This document shows positions 9,863 through 18,477 of a stretch of 41,728 nt of DNA, piece after piece; the first letter of the stretch is position 1, and each line of letters starts with the position of its first letter. The position numbers and the translations under genes are program-made. This DNA comes from a virus, in IMG/VR virus record IMGVR_UViG_3300032240_001952, positions 1 to 41,728 of that record. One strand, written 5' to 3'. The notes under the pieces are model-generated. The model saw only the letters and a list, made by a program, of their open reading frames with translations, ran no database searches and had not been told where the DNA came from.

Positions 9863-11797
9863 ATGTCTAAAACTATTGAAAACCCATATGAAAACTTCAT
9901 TGCTTTATCTCGATATGCGAGATGGATCTCTGAAGAAAATCGTCGTGAAACATGGGGAGAGACAGTAGATAGATATTTTGATTTTATGTTAAACCATCTT
10001 AACGAAAATCATTCATATGTTCCAGATGCAAAACTCGTTGAAGAGTTAAAGTCTGCAGTATTTAGTAGAAGCGTTATGCCATCAATGCGTTCTGTTATGA
10101 CTTCAGGTCCAGCTCTTAGCAGAGACCATGTTGCAGGATATAATTGTTCTTTTGTTCCAGTTGATTCACCAAGATCATTTGACGAAACAATGTATATTCT
10201 TATGTGCGGCACAGGAGTAGGATTTTCTGTTGAATATAAGTATGTTAATAAACTTCCTTCCGTTCCAGAAACTTTTGAAAAATCAACAACTACAATTGTT
10301 GTAGAAGATTCAAAACAAGGTTGGGCAAAAGCATACCGTGAGCTTTTAGCACTTCTTTGGTCTGGTCAAATTCCAGCAATTGATGTTTCAAAACTTCGCC
10401 CAGCTGGTGCAAGATTAAAAACTATGGGAGGAAGATCATCAGGTCCTCAACCATTAATTAATCTTTTTGATTTTACAATTGCAAAGTTTAAGTCAGCAGC
10501 AGGTCGTCAATTAAAGCCAATTGAGGCACACGATATTATGTGTAAGATTGGAGAGATTGTTGTAGTTGGAGGAGTTCGTCGTTCTGCAATGATTTCACTT
10601 TCAAATATTAATGATATTGAAATGGCAGCCGCAAAATCTGGTAATTGGTGGGAAAGCAATTCTCAACGTGCATTATCAAATAATTCTGTTGCGTATTCTC
10701 GCAAACCAGACATGGAGCAATTTATTGCAGAGTGGAAATCTTTATATGATTCTAAGTCAGGCGAAAGAGGCATCTACAATGTGGCAGCAGCCCAAAAGCA
10801 AGCAGCCAAATATGGTCTTCGTGATCCAGAAATTCATTACGGAACAAATCCTTGCTCGGAAATCATTCTCCGTCCCTATCAGTTTTGTAATCTTTCAGAA
10901 GTCGTATTACGTGAAAAAGATACAGTTGAAGATGTATCAAATAAAGTACGCCTTGCAACAATTCTTGGAACATGGCAATCAACATTAACAGACTTTAAAT
11001 ATCTTCGTAAAATTTGGAAAGACAATACAGAAGAAGAAAGACTTCTAGGAGTTTCACTTACTGGACAATTTGGTCATAAGTTCTTTTCTGGTAAAGAAGG
11101 TCTAGATAAACTTGAATCAGCTCTTAACGGTCTTCGTGAATATGCAAGAGATATAAATTCTAAAGAGGCTGGGAAAATTGGGATTCCTGAGTCTGCCGCA
11201 ATTACTTGTGTGAAGCCTTCTGGCACTGTGTCTCAATTGGTCGGGGTATCTTCAGGAATGCATCCATGGCATTCACAATATTACACACGTACAGTACGTG
11301 GAGACAAAAAAGATCCACTTTCAACATTCCTTAAAGAAGTTGGAATTCCAGTAGAAGATGATGTTATGAAGCCAGATGACACTTATGTATTTTCATTTCC
11401 AGTAAAGGCACCAGAAGGTGCAATTCTTAGAAATGATTTAACAGCATTAGAACATCTTGACACCTGGCTAGTTTATCAACGTGCATGGTGTGAGCATAAG
11501 CCTTCAATTACAGTTTCTGTAAAAGAAGAAGAATGGATGGAAGTAGGTGCTTGGGTTTATAAGAATTTTGATGAAGTATCAGGAATCTCATTCCTTCCTT
11601 ATTCTGATCATACATATAAGCAAGCTCCATATCAAGAAACAACAGAAGTTGAGTATTTAGAGTTATTGGCTAAAATGCCTTCTAATATTCGTTGGGAAGA
11701 TTTGTCTTTTTATGAGACAGAAGATGGAACCAGCGGAACACAAACACTCGCCTGTACATCTGACGGGAATTGTGAGATTGTAGATATTTCTGCCTAG
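9863..11797 (+). CDS. nrdJ: Adenosylcobalamin-dependent ribonucleoside-triphosphate reductase (class II)
   Basis: The 644-aa protein matches the monomeric class II ribonucleotide reductases (Lactobacillus leichmannii RTPR type), which reduce NTPs to dNTPs using coenzyme B12. The expected residues are visible: N329-P-C331-S-E333 (radical Cys, Glu and Asn), C95 (YNCSF) and C342 (FCNLSE) as the reducing pair, and a C-terminal shuttle pair C631/C637 (ACTSDGNCEI), here separated by five residues. GERGIYN (300-306) and PSGT-SQLVG motifs complete the barrel. Oxygen independence and reliance on host B12 are typical of the class. It supplies deoxynucleotides for phage replication. The gene is full length and stands alone behind its own promoter. 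Confidence 0.95.
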   Translation: MSKTIENPYENFIALSRYARWISEENRRETWGETVDRYFDFMLNHLNENHSYVPDAKLVEELKSAVFSRSVMPSMRSVMTSGPALSRDHVAGYNCSFVPVDSPRSFDETMYILMCGTGVGFSVEYKYVNKLPSVPETFEKSTTTIVVEDSKQGWAKAYRELLALLWSGQIPAIDVSKLRPAGARLKTMGGRSSGPQPLINLFDFTIAKFKSAAGRQLKPIEAHDIMCKIGEIVVVGGVRRSAMISLSNINDIEMAAAKSGNWWESNSQRALSNNSVAYSRKPDMEQFIAEWKSLYDSKSGERGIYNVAAAQKQAAKYGLRDPEIHYGTNPCSEIILRPYQFCNLSEVVLREKDTVEDVSNKVRLATILGTWQSTLTDFKYLRKIWKDNTEEERLLGVSLTGQFGHKFFSGKEGLDKLESALNGLREYARDINSKEAGKIGIPESAAITCVKPSGTVSQLVGVSSGMHPWHSQYYTRTVRGDKKDPLSTFLKEVGIPVEDDVMKPDDTYVFSFPVKAPEGAILRNDLTALEHLDTWLVYQRAWCEHKPSITVSVKEEEWMEVGAWVYKNFDEVSGISFLPYSDHTYKQAPYQETTEVEYLELLAKMPSNIRWEDLSFYETEDGTSGTQTLACTSDGNCEIVDISA

Positions 11798-11806
11798 TGG
11801 TAGAAT
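11778..11806 (+). promoter_or_regulatory. Promoter for the holin-like gene
   Basis: TTGTAG (11778-11783), 17 bp, TGG-TAGAAT (11801-11806). A GGGAC-AAA-GTCCC hairpin (about 11814-11826) lies in the leader, immediately before the ribosome site AAAAGGAG. Confidence 0.5.
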
Positions 11807-11841
11807 ATTGTTAGGGACAAAGTCCCAAAAGGAGAAAATAT

Positions 11842-12033
11842 ATGAATAAGCAATTACAAGCAGCACTTGCATCATATGCACGTACTGCAATATCAGCAGG
11901 AATCGGTATGTATATGGCTGGGCACACAGATGCTAAGTCAATTGGAATGGCAGCACTGGGTGCAGTTGCAGGTCCATTACTACGTGCATTAAATCCAAAG
12001 GATGGATCATTTGGAATTGGTGCAGCTAAGTAA
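11842..12033 (+). CDS. Small membrane protein, putative holin
   Basis: This 63-aa protein starts at ATG 11842 with ribosome site AAAAGGAGA. Two short hydrophobic helices (TAISAGIGMYMAG and SIGMAALGAVAGPLLRAL) flank a polar turn (HTDAKS), followed by NPKDGSFGIG. Proteins of this size, with a Gly/Ala-rich double helix and an LNPKD-type tail, are frequent in actinophages and are often labelled holin or membrane protein. If so, it would form the membrane lesion that triggers lysis. It is monocistronic, between its own promoter and the terminator at 12054-12090. Confidence 0.65.
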   Translation: MNKQLQAALASYARTAISAGIGMYMAGHTDAKSIGMAALGAVAGPLLRALNPKDGSFGIGAAK

Positions 12034-12053
12034 TTAACAAATACTTTAGAACG

Positions 12054-12090
12054 GCCTCTATGATAAAATGAGCATAGAGGCTTTTCTATT
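12054..12090 (+). terminator. Rho-independent terminator
   Basis: GCCTCTATG (12054-12062) and CATAGAGGC (12073-12081) form a perfect 9-bp stem around a 10-nt loop, followed by TTTTCTATTT. This is the clearest intrinsic terminator in the window. It separates the holin-like gene from the virion gene array. Confidence 0.9.
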
Positions 12091-12107
12091 TATATAAGGT
12101 GGTAATT

Positions 12108-12458
12108 GTGGCTGCAACCAAAAATTTTGATGTTGATCAAAACGCTACTTTTTCATTTTATGTAGAATATAAAGATTCTCTAGATAATCCAATTGATTTA
12201 ACTGGAGCAACTGCTAAAATGCAGGTTAGAGATTTAAAGGGTGGAAAGCAATTAGTTGCTACTGTCTCAACACCACATTCAAGTGGAATTACTATTGATG
12301 GTCCAAATGGTATTGTTAATGTTGTAATTCCCGCCGCTTCTACAAATAAATTTATTTATCCAAAATCAGCTTATGACCTTGTAATTACAGATACAAATGG
12401 AAATAAAATTAGACTGCTTGAAGGATTTTTAACTCTCAATAGATCGGTAACAATTTAA
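12108..12458 (+). CDS. Baseplate upper-protein-like Ig domain protein (116 aa)
   Basis: The start is placed at GTG 12108 because AAGGTGG lies 5 nt upstream. A GTG at 12099 would be inside that ribosome site. The 116 aa form one beta-sandwich domain: NATFSFYVEYKDSLDNPIDL, TGATAKMQVRDLKGGKQLVA, a NGIVNVVIPA strand, and DLVITDTNGNKIRLLEG near the end. This is the pattern of the N-terminal domain of BppU-type baseplate/fibre proteins that connect fibres to the tail. It opens the fibre array and is coupled to the next gene (stop/start overlap at 12458). Confidence 0.78.
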   Translation: MAATKNFDVDQNATFSFYVEYKDSLDNPIDLTGATAKMQVRDLKGGKQLVATVSTPHSSGITIDGPNGIVNVVIPAASTNKFIYPKSAYDLVITDTNGNKIRLLEGFLTLNRSVTI

Positions 12459-12901
12459 TGACAGAAAAAGTAGTTGTTCATGAAACTGTAAACCAGGTAG
12501 TTGTTGGTTCATCTGGACTTCAAGGTCCTAGAGGACGTACTATCCTTAATGGTCACGGGGTTCCAGCAGCAGGCCTTGGGTTAGCAGGAGATTTTTATTA
12601 CGACAAAGATACAACCAGATTTTATGGTCCCAAAGATGTAGATAGCACATGGACTGGTGTTACCAGTTATTTACTATATACAGAAACAGCATTGAGATAT
12701 CCATGGGAGCTTTCTCAAGTTACTGGTCCAGTAAATGGAGTATATTCTTTAAGAATAGAACACAATTTACACTTCCAGCCAAATGTTACTGTTAAATCTA
12801 GTACAGGTGACGTATTAGAGACGGGAATAGACTATAATAGTATTGATGTCTTGACATTGACAATGTCACAGGCATTTTCTGGGACAGCTTACCTGTCTTA
12901 A
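12458..12901 (+). CDS. Small tail-fibre-associated protein with collagen-like start (147 aa)
   Basis: The 147-aa protein begins MTEKVVVHETVNQVVVGSSG and continues GLQGPRGRTILNGHGVP, a short collagen-like G-x-y stretch. GDFYYDKDTTRFYGPK, a module common in fibre proteins, follows. The C-terminal 70 residues (VYSLRIEHNLHFQPNVTVKS onward) form a beta domain similar to the last domain of 12917-14641 (HNL-TRDV-IQVY). It overlaps the previous gene by one base. It is probably a fibre tip or connector. Collagen-like repeats in phages usually drive trimerisation. Confidence 0.75.
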   Translation: MTEKVVVHETVNQVVVGSSGLQGPRGRTILNGHGVPAAGLGLAGDFYYDKDTTRFYGPKDVDSTWTGVTSYLLYTETALRYPWELSQVTGPVNGVYSLRIEHNLHFQPNVTVKSSTGDVLETGIDYNSIDVLTLTMSQAFSGTAYLS

Positions 12902-12916
12902 AAGGAGATAACACAG

Positions 12917-14641
12917 ATGGCAAGAAAATTTTTAGTTAGTTTAGACTTAAACAAGAATGAGTTATTGAATGCAAGAGTTCAAAACCTTCCCACAGCATCT
13001 AAGCCAACAAGTCCTGTAACAGGTCAGATTTATTATGACACTACAGACAATTTCCTTTATTTCTGGAACGGCACAGTTTGGCTAAGAGCCTCTGGTGACT
13101 TTGGTGCCGCAGGACAAACAACAGCATTAAAATTTGGTAATACAAAATCTGACGGAACTTCTACATCAGTAGCAAGAGCAGATCACACACACTCAATCCC
13201 AGACATTTTGGGAACATCTTCTTATGTTGGTGTTGCAAAAGATGCCACAACTGGCAATGCAACAATTTCTCTTGTTGATTCTGGCGTAACAGCTGGATCA
13301 TACGGTTCAACAACAAAGATCCCAACATTTACAGTAGATGCAAAAGGTCGTTTAACTGCAGCTGGTGAAACAAACGTAGCAACCAACCTTTCTATTGCTG
13401 GAGAAACTGGCACAGACACAGTAAATCTTCTTACAGACACACTAACTGTAACTGGTGATACAGCAATTGATACAGCGGTAACAGATAATACAATTACAAT
13501 TACTGCAAAAAATGCAACAGCAACTCAAAAGGGTGTTGCTTCATTTGATTCAACAGACTTTACAGTAACATCAGCAGCAGTAACATTAAATGCTGAGCGT
13601 GTACAAGATATTGTTGGTGCCCTTGTAATTAATGGAACTGGAATTACAGCTACATATAATGATGCTGGAAATACAGAATCACTTAATATTACAAATACTG
13701 GTGTAACAGCTGGAACTTACGGATCAGCAAGCAAAACTTCAACAGTAACAGTAAATGCACAAGGACAATTAACTTCTGCAACACATCAAGATATTTCAAT
13801 TCCATCAACACAAGTAAATGACTTCCAGGAAGCCGTTGAAGATGTTGTTGGAGCAATGGTTTCAGGTAATACTGAAAGTGGTATCAATGTAACTTATGAT
13901 GATCCAACAGGTAAACTCAACTTTGATGTCAATGACCCAGTAATTACGCTTTCTGGAGATGTAGTTGGTTCTGCAACAATGACCAACCTTGGCAATGTAA
14001 CAATTAGCACAACAGTTCAACCAAATTCCGTAGCCCTTGGCACAGATACAACTGGAGATTATGTAGCTGGTATTCAAGGTACTACAAATCAAGTTGTTGT
14101 TACAAATTCAGGCGGAGAAGGATCAACAGTCACAGTAGGTCTACCAGACAATGTTGAGCTTGTTGGAAACCTAAGAGTTGGCGGAAATCTTAATGTTGTA
14201 GGAACAGTTAACTCTGTAAATACAACTCAAATAAATATTGTTGATAATAAAATTAATCTTAATACCGACTTTACTGGAACTCCTACAACAGATGCTGGCA
14301 TTCGTGTAGAGCGTGGAGCAGAAGCAGACGTAGAAATTCTTTGGAATGAAACAGCAGATACTTGGACACTTACAAACAATGGTACAAACTATTATGGTAT
14401 TGCAAGAAAGTTTGCAGCAGATTTATCTGCTAGTTCAAATGTAGTTGTTTCAGGAGCAGGAACAGTATTTACAGTAACACATAATTTAAATACAAGAGAT
14501 GTTCAAATTCAAGTTTACGAAGCAGCAGCAGAATGGAATAACGTTGAAGTTGATACAGAAAGAACAACTGTTAATACAACAACAATTAGATTTGGTACAG
14601 CACCAGCAGCTGGAGCATATAGAGTCGTTATAACTGGCTAA
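12917..14641 (+). CDS. Tail fibre protein (574 aa)
   Basis: The 574-aa fibre is rich in Thr, Val and Gly. An attachment module comes first (GQIYYDTTDNFLYFWNGTVW, about 36-55). It is followed by repeats of the form TAGSYGSTTKIPTFTVDAKG / TAGTYGSASKTSTVTVNAQG (about 130-160 and 265-285), a pattern shared with many long-tail-fibre proteins. FNVTYDDPTGKLNF-type segments and a lever-like LVGNLRVGGNLNVVGTVNSV come next. A C-terminal beta domain (FTVTHNLNTRDVQIQVYEAA) probably caps the fibre. AAAAGGAGA precedes ATG 12917. It is likely a homotrimer involved in host binding. Confidence 0.85.
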   Translation: MARKFLVSLDLNKNELLNARVQNLPTASKPTSPVTGQIYYDTTDNFLYFWNGTVWLRASGDFGAAGQTTALKFGNTKSDGTSTSVARADHTHSIPDILGTSSYVGVAKDATTGNATISLVDSGVTAGSYGSTTKIPTFTVDAKGRLTAAGETNVATNLSIAGETGTDTVNLLTDTLTVTGDTAIDTAVTDNTITITAKNATATQKGVASFDSTDFTVTSAAVTLNAERVQDIVGALVINGTGITATYNDAGNTESLNITNTGVTAGTYGSASKTSTVTVNAQGQLTSATHQDISIPSTQVNDFQEAVEDVVGAMVSGNTESGINVTYDDPTGKLNFDVNDPVITLSGDVVGSATMTNLGNVTISTTVQPNSVALGTDTTGDYVAGIQGTTNQVVVTNSGGEGSTVTVGLPDNVELVGNLRVGGNLNVVGTVNSVNTTQINIVDNKINLNTDFTGTPTTDAGIRVERGAEADVEILWNETADTWTLTNNGTNYYGIARKFAADLSASSNVVVSGAGTVFTVTHNLNTRDVQIQVYEAAAEWNNVEVDTERTTVNTTTIRFGTAPAAGAYRVVITG

Positions 14642-14653
14642 GGGAGATAGTAA

Positions 14654-14905
14654 GTGTCTGTAAAAAGATTAGTACCCTTAAATACAGTTGAATTAGCTAA
14701 CAATCCTGCAACAGGTCGCATTGGCGATATTTATTACAATACAACATCACAAGAGTTAAGAGTATATACTGGAACCGATTGGATTTCTGTTGGTGGAAAT
14801 CAAACTGGAATTCTAGAACACATTCATACTTATGATGGTGATATATTTTCTGTTGGATCCTTTAATGTTCAATCAACAAATACAATTGATGGAGGACTCG
14901 CATAA
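14654..14905 (+). CDS. Small fibre-module protein (83 aa)
   Basis: The GTG start at 14654 follows AGGGAGATAGTAA. The 83 aa carry GRIGDIYYNTTSQELRVYTG followed by TDWISVGG, the same "IYYN/WxxV" module that starts larger fibres in this array, then a beta tail (HIHTYDGDIFSVGSFNVQ). It overlaps the next gene by one base (TAATG). It may be a detached connector domain that plugs onto the fibre encoded by 14905-16386. Confidence 0.72.
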   Translation: MSVKRLVPLNTVELANNPATGRIGDIYYNTTSQELRVYTGTDWISVGGNQTGILEHIHTYDGDIFSVGSFNVQSTNTIDGGLA

Positions 14906-16386
14906 TGGATATGACAATCCAAGTTCGCAGAGGAACTACATCGCAATGGGCAGCATCTACAAGAATTTTAAAACAAGGCGAAATAGCTTTAGATACAACA
15001 TTAAATAAAATAAAATTTGGTGATGGAACTTCTTTATGGTCAGCTTTGCCTTTTGCAAATATTCTTCCATCAGAACTTAAAGAATTAACTCAAGATTATA
15101 TTGGTGAGGCATTTGCAGCTGGTACACATAGTCATATAACAGTAACTTATGATGATGCAACAAATAAGTTTAGTTTTGCTACCGCTCCAGAAGTTGTTTT
15201 ATCAACTGGTTTAAGTAACACACTTGGAGATTATTTAACTGCATCCGCATTTAATGCTCAATTAGATTCTGCTGGTGGAACACCAACATTAGATCAAGAT
15301 TTTTATATTAGAGATATAGAAATTTCTCCAAGAATAGCAAGAATTGCTTCTCCTACATTTACTGGAACCGTAAGCGGCATTACAAAAACAATGGTCGGAC
15401 TTGGCAATGTTGATAATACATCTGATGCAAATAAACCACTTTCAACAGCAGACATAGCAGCACTTGCCCTAAAAGCACCAATTGCTTCTCCAACATTTAC
15501 TGGAACTGTTTCTACAGGAAATCTTTCTGTTTCTGGAAACTTAACAATTACAGGAACAACAACAACTCAATCAACACAAAATCTTTCTGTTACAAATCCA
15601 CTTATTTATGTTGGAAGTAATAATCAAGCAAATATAATTGATGTTGGAATAGTTGGAAGTTTTAATAACGGAACATATCAACACACAGGCTTAGCAAGAG
15701 ATCACTCTGCAAATAAATGGAAATTATTTAAAGGCGTAATAGATGAGCCATCAACTACAATAAATTGGAATCAATCTGTTTTAGATGATATTGCCGTTGG
15801 AAACCTTACAGGAACAACAATTTCTTCTCCTACAATTTCATCTACAACACAATTAAATGCTGTAGGTTTAACAGTTACTGGAACAGTTGTTCTTCCAGAT
15901 AATGCAATTAAAAGTTCTCTTTTAGACTGGGAACATTATAATACTGAAGCAGATCTTCCATTAGCAACATTAAAACATGGAATGTTTGCACACGTTCATG
16001 GAACTGGTTCAGCTTATTATGCACATTCTGGTGGTTGGTACAAACTTGCAAAAACTTCTGATGTTGAATTAATTTCATATGGCACAGCAGCAAGTGGAGC
16101 CACATATTTAATTACATCTGCAAATACATCAAAAGTAACAGAACTTACAAACACAACAGAAATAACAGTTACAATTCCATCAGACCCAACAGATTCAATT
16201 TATCCAATTGGATCAACAGTTGAATTTAGACAAATGGGTGACGGAAGATTAAAATTTGTTCCTACTTCACCAGCAACACTTGTATCAACTGACTCCTACA
16301 TAAGAACAAGAACAAAATATTCTTCTGCCGTACTTGAAAAACGAGCATCAAATTCTTGGATTTTAGTAGGGGACATTGATGCATAA
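14905..16386 (+). CDS. Tail fibre with tropism-determinant-like N-terminus (493 aa)
   Basis: Residues 4-50 (IQVRRGTTSQWAASTRILKQ, then GEIALDTTLNKIKFGDG and WSALPF) match the N-terminal attachment domain of the major tropism determinant/hyaluronate-lyase-like fibre family. Residues about 75-150 (ITVTYDDATNKFSF onward, LSTGLSNTLGDYLT) are shared with 18477-20735. A repeat ASPTFTGTV, with TMVGLGNVDNTSDANKPLS (typical of fibres), precedes a long beta region and a C-terminal tip ending NSWILVGDIDA. The protein is predicted to be a receptor-binding trimer. Its start and stop overlap both neighbours. Confidence 0.85.
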   Translation: MDMTIQVRRGTTSQWAASTRILKQGEIALDTTLNKIKFGDGTSLWSALPFANILPSELKELTQDYIGEAFAAGTHSHITVTYDDATNKFSFATAPEVVLSTGLSNTLGDYLTASAFNAQLDSAGGTPTLDQDFYIRDIEISPRIARIASPTFTGTVSGITKTMVGLGNVDNTSDANKPLSTADIAALALKAPIASPTFTGTVSTGNLSVSGNLTITGTTTTQSTQNLSVTNPLIYVGSNNQANIIDVGIVGSFNNGTYQHTGLARDHSANKWKLFKGVIDEPSTTINWNQSVLDDIAVGNLTGTTISSPTISSTTQLNAVGLTVTGTVVLPDNAIKSSLLDWEHYNTEADLPLATLKHGMFAHVHGTGSAYYAHSGGWYKLAKTSDVELISYGTAASGATYLITSANTSKVTELTNTTEITVTIPSDPTDSIYPIGSTVEFRQMGDGRLKFVPTSPATLVSTDSYIRTRTKYSSAVLEKRASNSWILVGDIDA

Positions 16387-17885
16387 TGTTTAAAAGAAAT
16401 AGATCTAGCGTAATAACATCTCGTTTAAAAGCATTTCAAACTTTTGCAGATTCTTTTAGCCTTACTTCGGGTTTAAAAAATGGTTGGAAAACTTATCGTG
16501 GAACCTGGTCATCAACAGGAACTTTAGCAAATTCTTCAGATACCGCACAAACTTATACTTTAGCTGGAACCAAAATGGCTTCAACAAATGTAATTGCTTC
16601 AGCAAATGTTACTGGCGGGACAGGAGTAGCATTTTGGATAACAGATGCTCAATCTTGGTATGCTACAGTAGCATATAATAATACAACAACCTCTTATCCT
16701 TGTAATGCTTCATATGTAACCTCTGGATCAAATCCAGCTTCAGGAAGCTGTTGTTCATCCACCTCTCTTGTTTCTGCAACTCAACCAGCATATAGCTATT
16801 CTGTAGCTGCTAATTATCAAAATGCATATTCTTATACATATGGTGCATCATATCAACAGGCATATTCTTATAGTTATTCTGCACAATATAATGCTGCATA
16901 TTCATATACTTATTCAGCACAATATAATGCTGCATATTCATATACATATTCTGCTGTTTATCATCCTTCAACATCGTACTCATATAATTATGCTGCAACC
17001 TTAGTTACTTCAGGCGGTGGAACAACTTCAATTGGTTGCTATTCAGCTTTTTCTGGATGTCCTACAACATATAATGGATATGCCGTTACAGAAACAAGTG
17101 CTCCAGGATTTTGTGGTTGTCCTACTGGATCAAATAAACATTGTTGTACATATAATGCCCCAGGAACAGCCTCTTATACTTGTCCATCTGGTGGAAGTTT
17201 GTCTGGGGGTATTTGTTATGGAGCAACTGGACAAACTGGTTCATATTATGCATGTGATTATGGAGGAACATTATTTGCAGGAACATTATGTCAAGTAAAT
17301 GTTGGTGCATCATATTCATGTCCATCTGGTGGAAGTTTGTCTGGAGCAACCTGTACAGTAAGCGTAGGAGCATCATACTCTTGTCCATCTGGAGGTTCTG
17401 TATCTGGAACTAGCTGTATAGTAAATGTAGGAGCATATTATTATTGTTCTGGATCAGACTCAATATCTGGAACTACATGTACACGTCAAGTTCCTGGATA
17501 TTATTATTGTAATTCTGGAACATTAAATGGTTCAAATTGCACTATTCAAGTTGCAGCAGTGCCAGCAGTTTATGGATGTTATACGGCAACAACTCCAACA
17601 CCAGTAAATAATTATTATCTTAGAGTAATTCAATCTTCAGGAGGTGCAATTAGTACAGTGGGATCAGATGTTGCACTATCAACAGCCCCATTTGCTATTC
17701 GAATTGCTTCTTCTGAAAATTCTGTAGTTTCAACAGCATATTCAGACTCTGCATTATTAACACAATTAGGAACAAGAACAGATAATTTTACTTCTCCAAA
17801 TAAAACTGGTATAACTGGAATTATTAAATCTCCAGCAGACTATATTCAGGGCTCGACAGTATCGAACTTTTCTGCTACAATATAA
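16386..17885 (+). CDS. Virion adhesin with Tyr-rich and Cys-rich repeat insertion (499 aa)
   Basis: The ends of this 499-aa protein form one lectin-like beta-sandwich: residues about 20-100 (GWKTYRGTWSSTG, VAFWITDAQSWYATVAYNN) and about 405-499 (YYLRVIQSSGG, IRIASSENSVVSTAYSD, GITGIIKSP). Between them lies a ~300-residue insertion. Residues 134-202 are about five copies of a 12-residue Tyr repeat (AYSYTYSAQYNA). Residues 262-398 are Cys repeats of the form YSCPSGGSLSGATC-x-VxVGA. The whole is probably a host-surface-binding protein. The repeat insertion may be exposed and disulfide-linked or aromatic-stacked. No described family with this architecture is known to me. Confidence 0.8.
   Translation: MFKRNRSSVITSRLKAFQTFADSFSLTSGLKNGWKTYRGTWSSTGTLANSSDTAQTYTLAGTKMASTNVIASANVTGGTGVAFWITDAQSWYATVAYNNTTTSYPCNASYVTSGSNPASGSCCSSTSLVSATQPAYSYSVAANYQNAYSYTYGASYQQAYSYSYSAQYNAAYSYTYSAQYNAAYSYTYSAVYHPSTSYSYNYAATLVTSGGGTTSIGCYSAFSGCPTTYNGYAVTETSAPGFCGCPTGSNKHCCTYNAPGTASYTCPSGGSLSGGICYGATGQTGSYYACDYGGTLFAGTLCQVNVGASYSCPSGGSLSGATCTVSVGASYSCPSGGSVSGTSCIVNVGAYYYCSGSDSISGTTCTRQVPGYYYCNSGTLNGSNCTIQVAAVPAVYGCYTATTPTPVNNYYLRVIQSSGGAISTVGSDVALSTAPFAIRIASSENSVVSTAYSDSALLTQLGTRTDNFTSPNKTGITGIIKSPADYIQGSTVSNFSATI
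16806..16990 (+). repeat. Tandem 36-bp repeats coding the Tyr-rich segment
   Basis: A 36-bp period codes for the 12-residue repeat. Two adjacent units (from 16881 and 16917) share an almost identical stretch of at least 28 bp, while the outer units are diverged. Such repeats can change copy number by slippage. Confidence 0.75.
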
Positions 17886-17903
17886 AAAAAGAAAGAGTGT
17901 AAA

Positions 17904-18152
17904 ATGACAGACCCATTTGACCGCCCAGCTAGACCATGGGATTTATTTAATAGAAATCTTGGAAGAGTTTCAACTCAAGTTGCAGATAAGAGGTTTGAAA
18001 TCTGCAAAGCTTGCCCAGAATTATTACCGACTGGCAATTGCAAAAAGTGTGGTTGCTTTATGTCTGCTAAGGTAAAGTTGCCTAATGCAGAATGCCCATT
18101 ACATAAATGGGAACAAGAAAGAGTATCTTACAAGGAGGAAATGAATGACTGA
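17904..18152 (+). CDS. Small zinc-binding virion-cluster protein (82 aa)
   Basis: The 82-aa protein starts MTDPFDRPARPWDLFNRN. It carries C-x2-C (CKAC), then CKKCGC and a final C before PLHKW, six Cys that fit one or two zinc sites. This pattern occurs in small conserved proteins of tailed phages located near fibre genes (DUF6171-like, tentatively). Its end overlaps the next start by 8 bp. A structural or chaperone role is possible. The related spacing in 7081-7272 suggests a distant paralogue. Confidence 0.72.
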   Translation: MTDPFDRPARPWDLFNRNLGRVSTQVADKRFEICKACPELLPTGNCKKCGCFMSAKVKLPNAECPLHKWEQERVSYKEEMND

Positions 18153-18441
18153 AGATTCAGACTATATTGGCCCAGGAAGAGACGCTCCAGCACTTGAGCC
18201 ATCAAGAATAACACCCCCAAACAAAATTGCTTTTGTTATTGATGCAACAGTTGTTGATGTTTTACATACAGATGATAGACTTGCAGCAATATTTTTAAGT
18301 GAGCCTAAAGTAATTGATGTAACAGAACATTATGAAAATAACCCTAATTTAAATATGAGTGGTTGGCTTTATGATGGTCAAAACTTTTTAGACATAACAA
18401 ATAGAGAAGAAAGTGTCCCTTTATTACAGGATAATCAATAA
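18145..18441 (+). CDS. Hypothetical fibre-associated acidic protein (98 aa)
   Basis: The 98-aa acidic protein begins MTEDSDYIGPGRDAPALE. Its core (KIAFVIDATVVDVLHTDDRL, then VIDVTEH and NMSGWLYDGQNF) has the beta-strand layout of the small proteins that accompany fibres elsewhere in this array. The N-terminal "VID--VV--" strand resembles MYAQVIDEKIIQVV of 25979-26479. It is probably a fibre-assembly factor or minor virion protein. It overlaps the zinc protein by 8 bp. The next gene has its own leaderless promoter. Confidence 0.65.
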   Translation: MTEDSDYIGPGRDAPALEPSRITPPNKIAFVIDATVVDVLHTDDRLAAIFLSEPKVIDVTEHYENNPNLNMSGWLYDGQNFLDITNREESVPLLQDNQ

Positions 18442-18462
18442 ATGGGTTATATACCTCAAAAT

Positions 18463-18477
18463 GGTATAATTTATAGA
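18463..18477 (+). promoter_or_regulatory. Extended -10 promoter with leaderless start
   Basis: GG-TATAAT (TGG-TATAAT with the T at 18462; -10 at 18465-18470), then 6 nt and the ATG at 18477, so the A of ATG is the predicted +1. There is no ribosome site. The -35 position (GGGTTA) is poor. Confidence 0.65.

Noticed and set aside
16806-16990. CRISPR-like spacing of 36-bp repeats
   Set aside because: The repeats are directly adjacent with no unique spacers, are in frame and code a 12-residue protein repeat.
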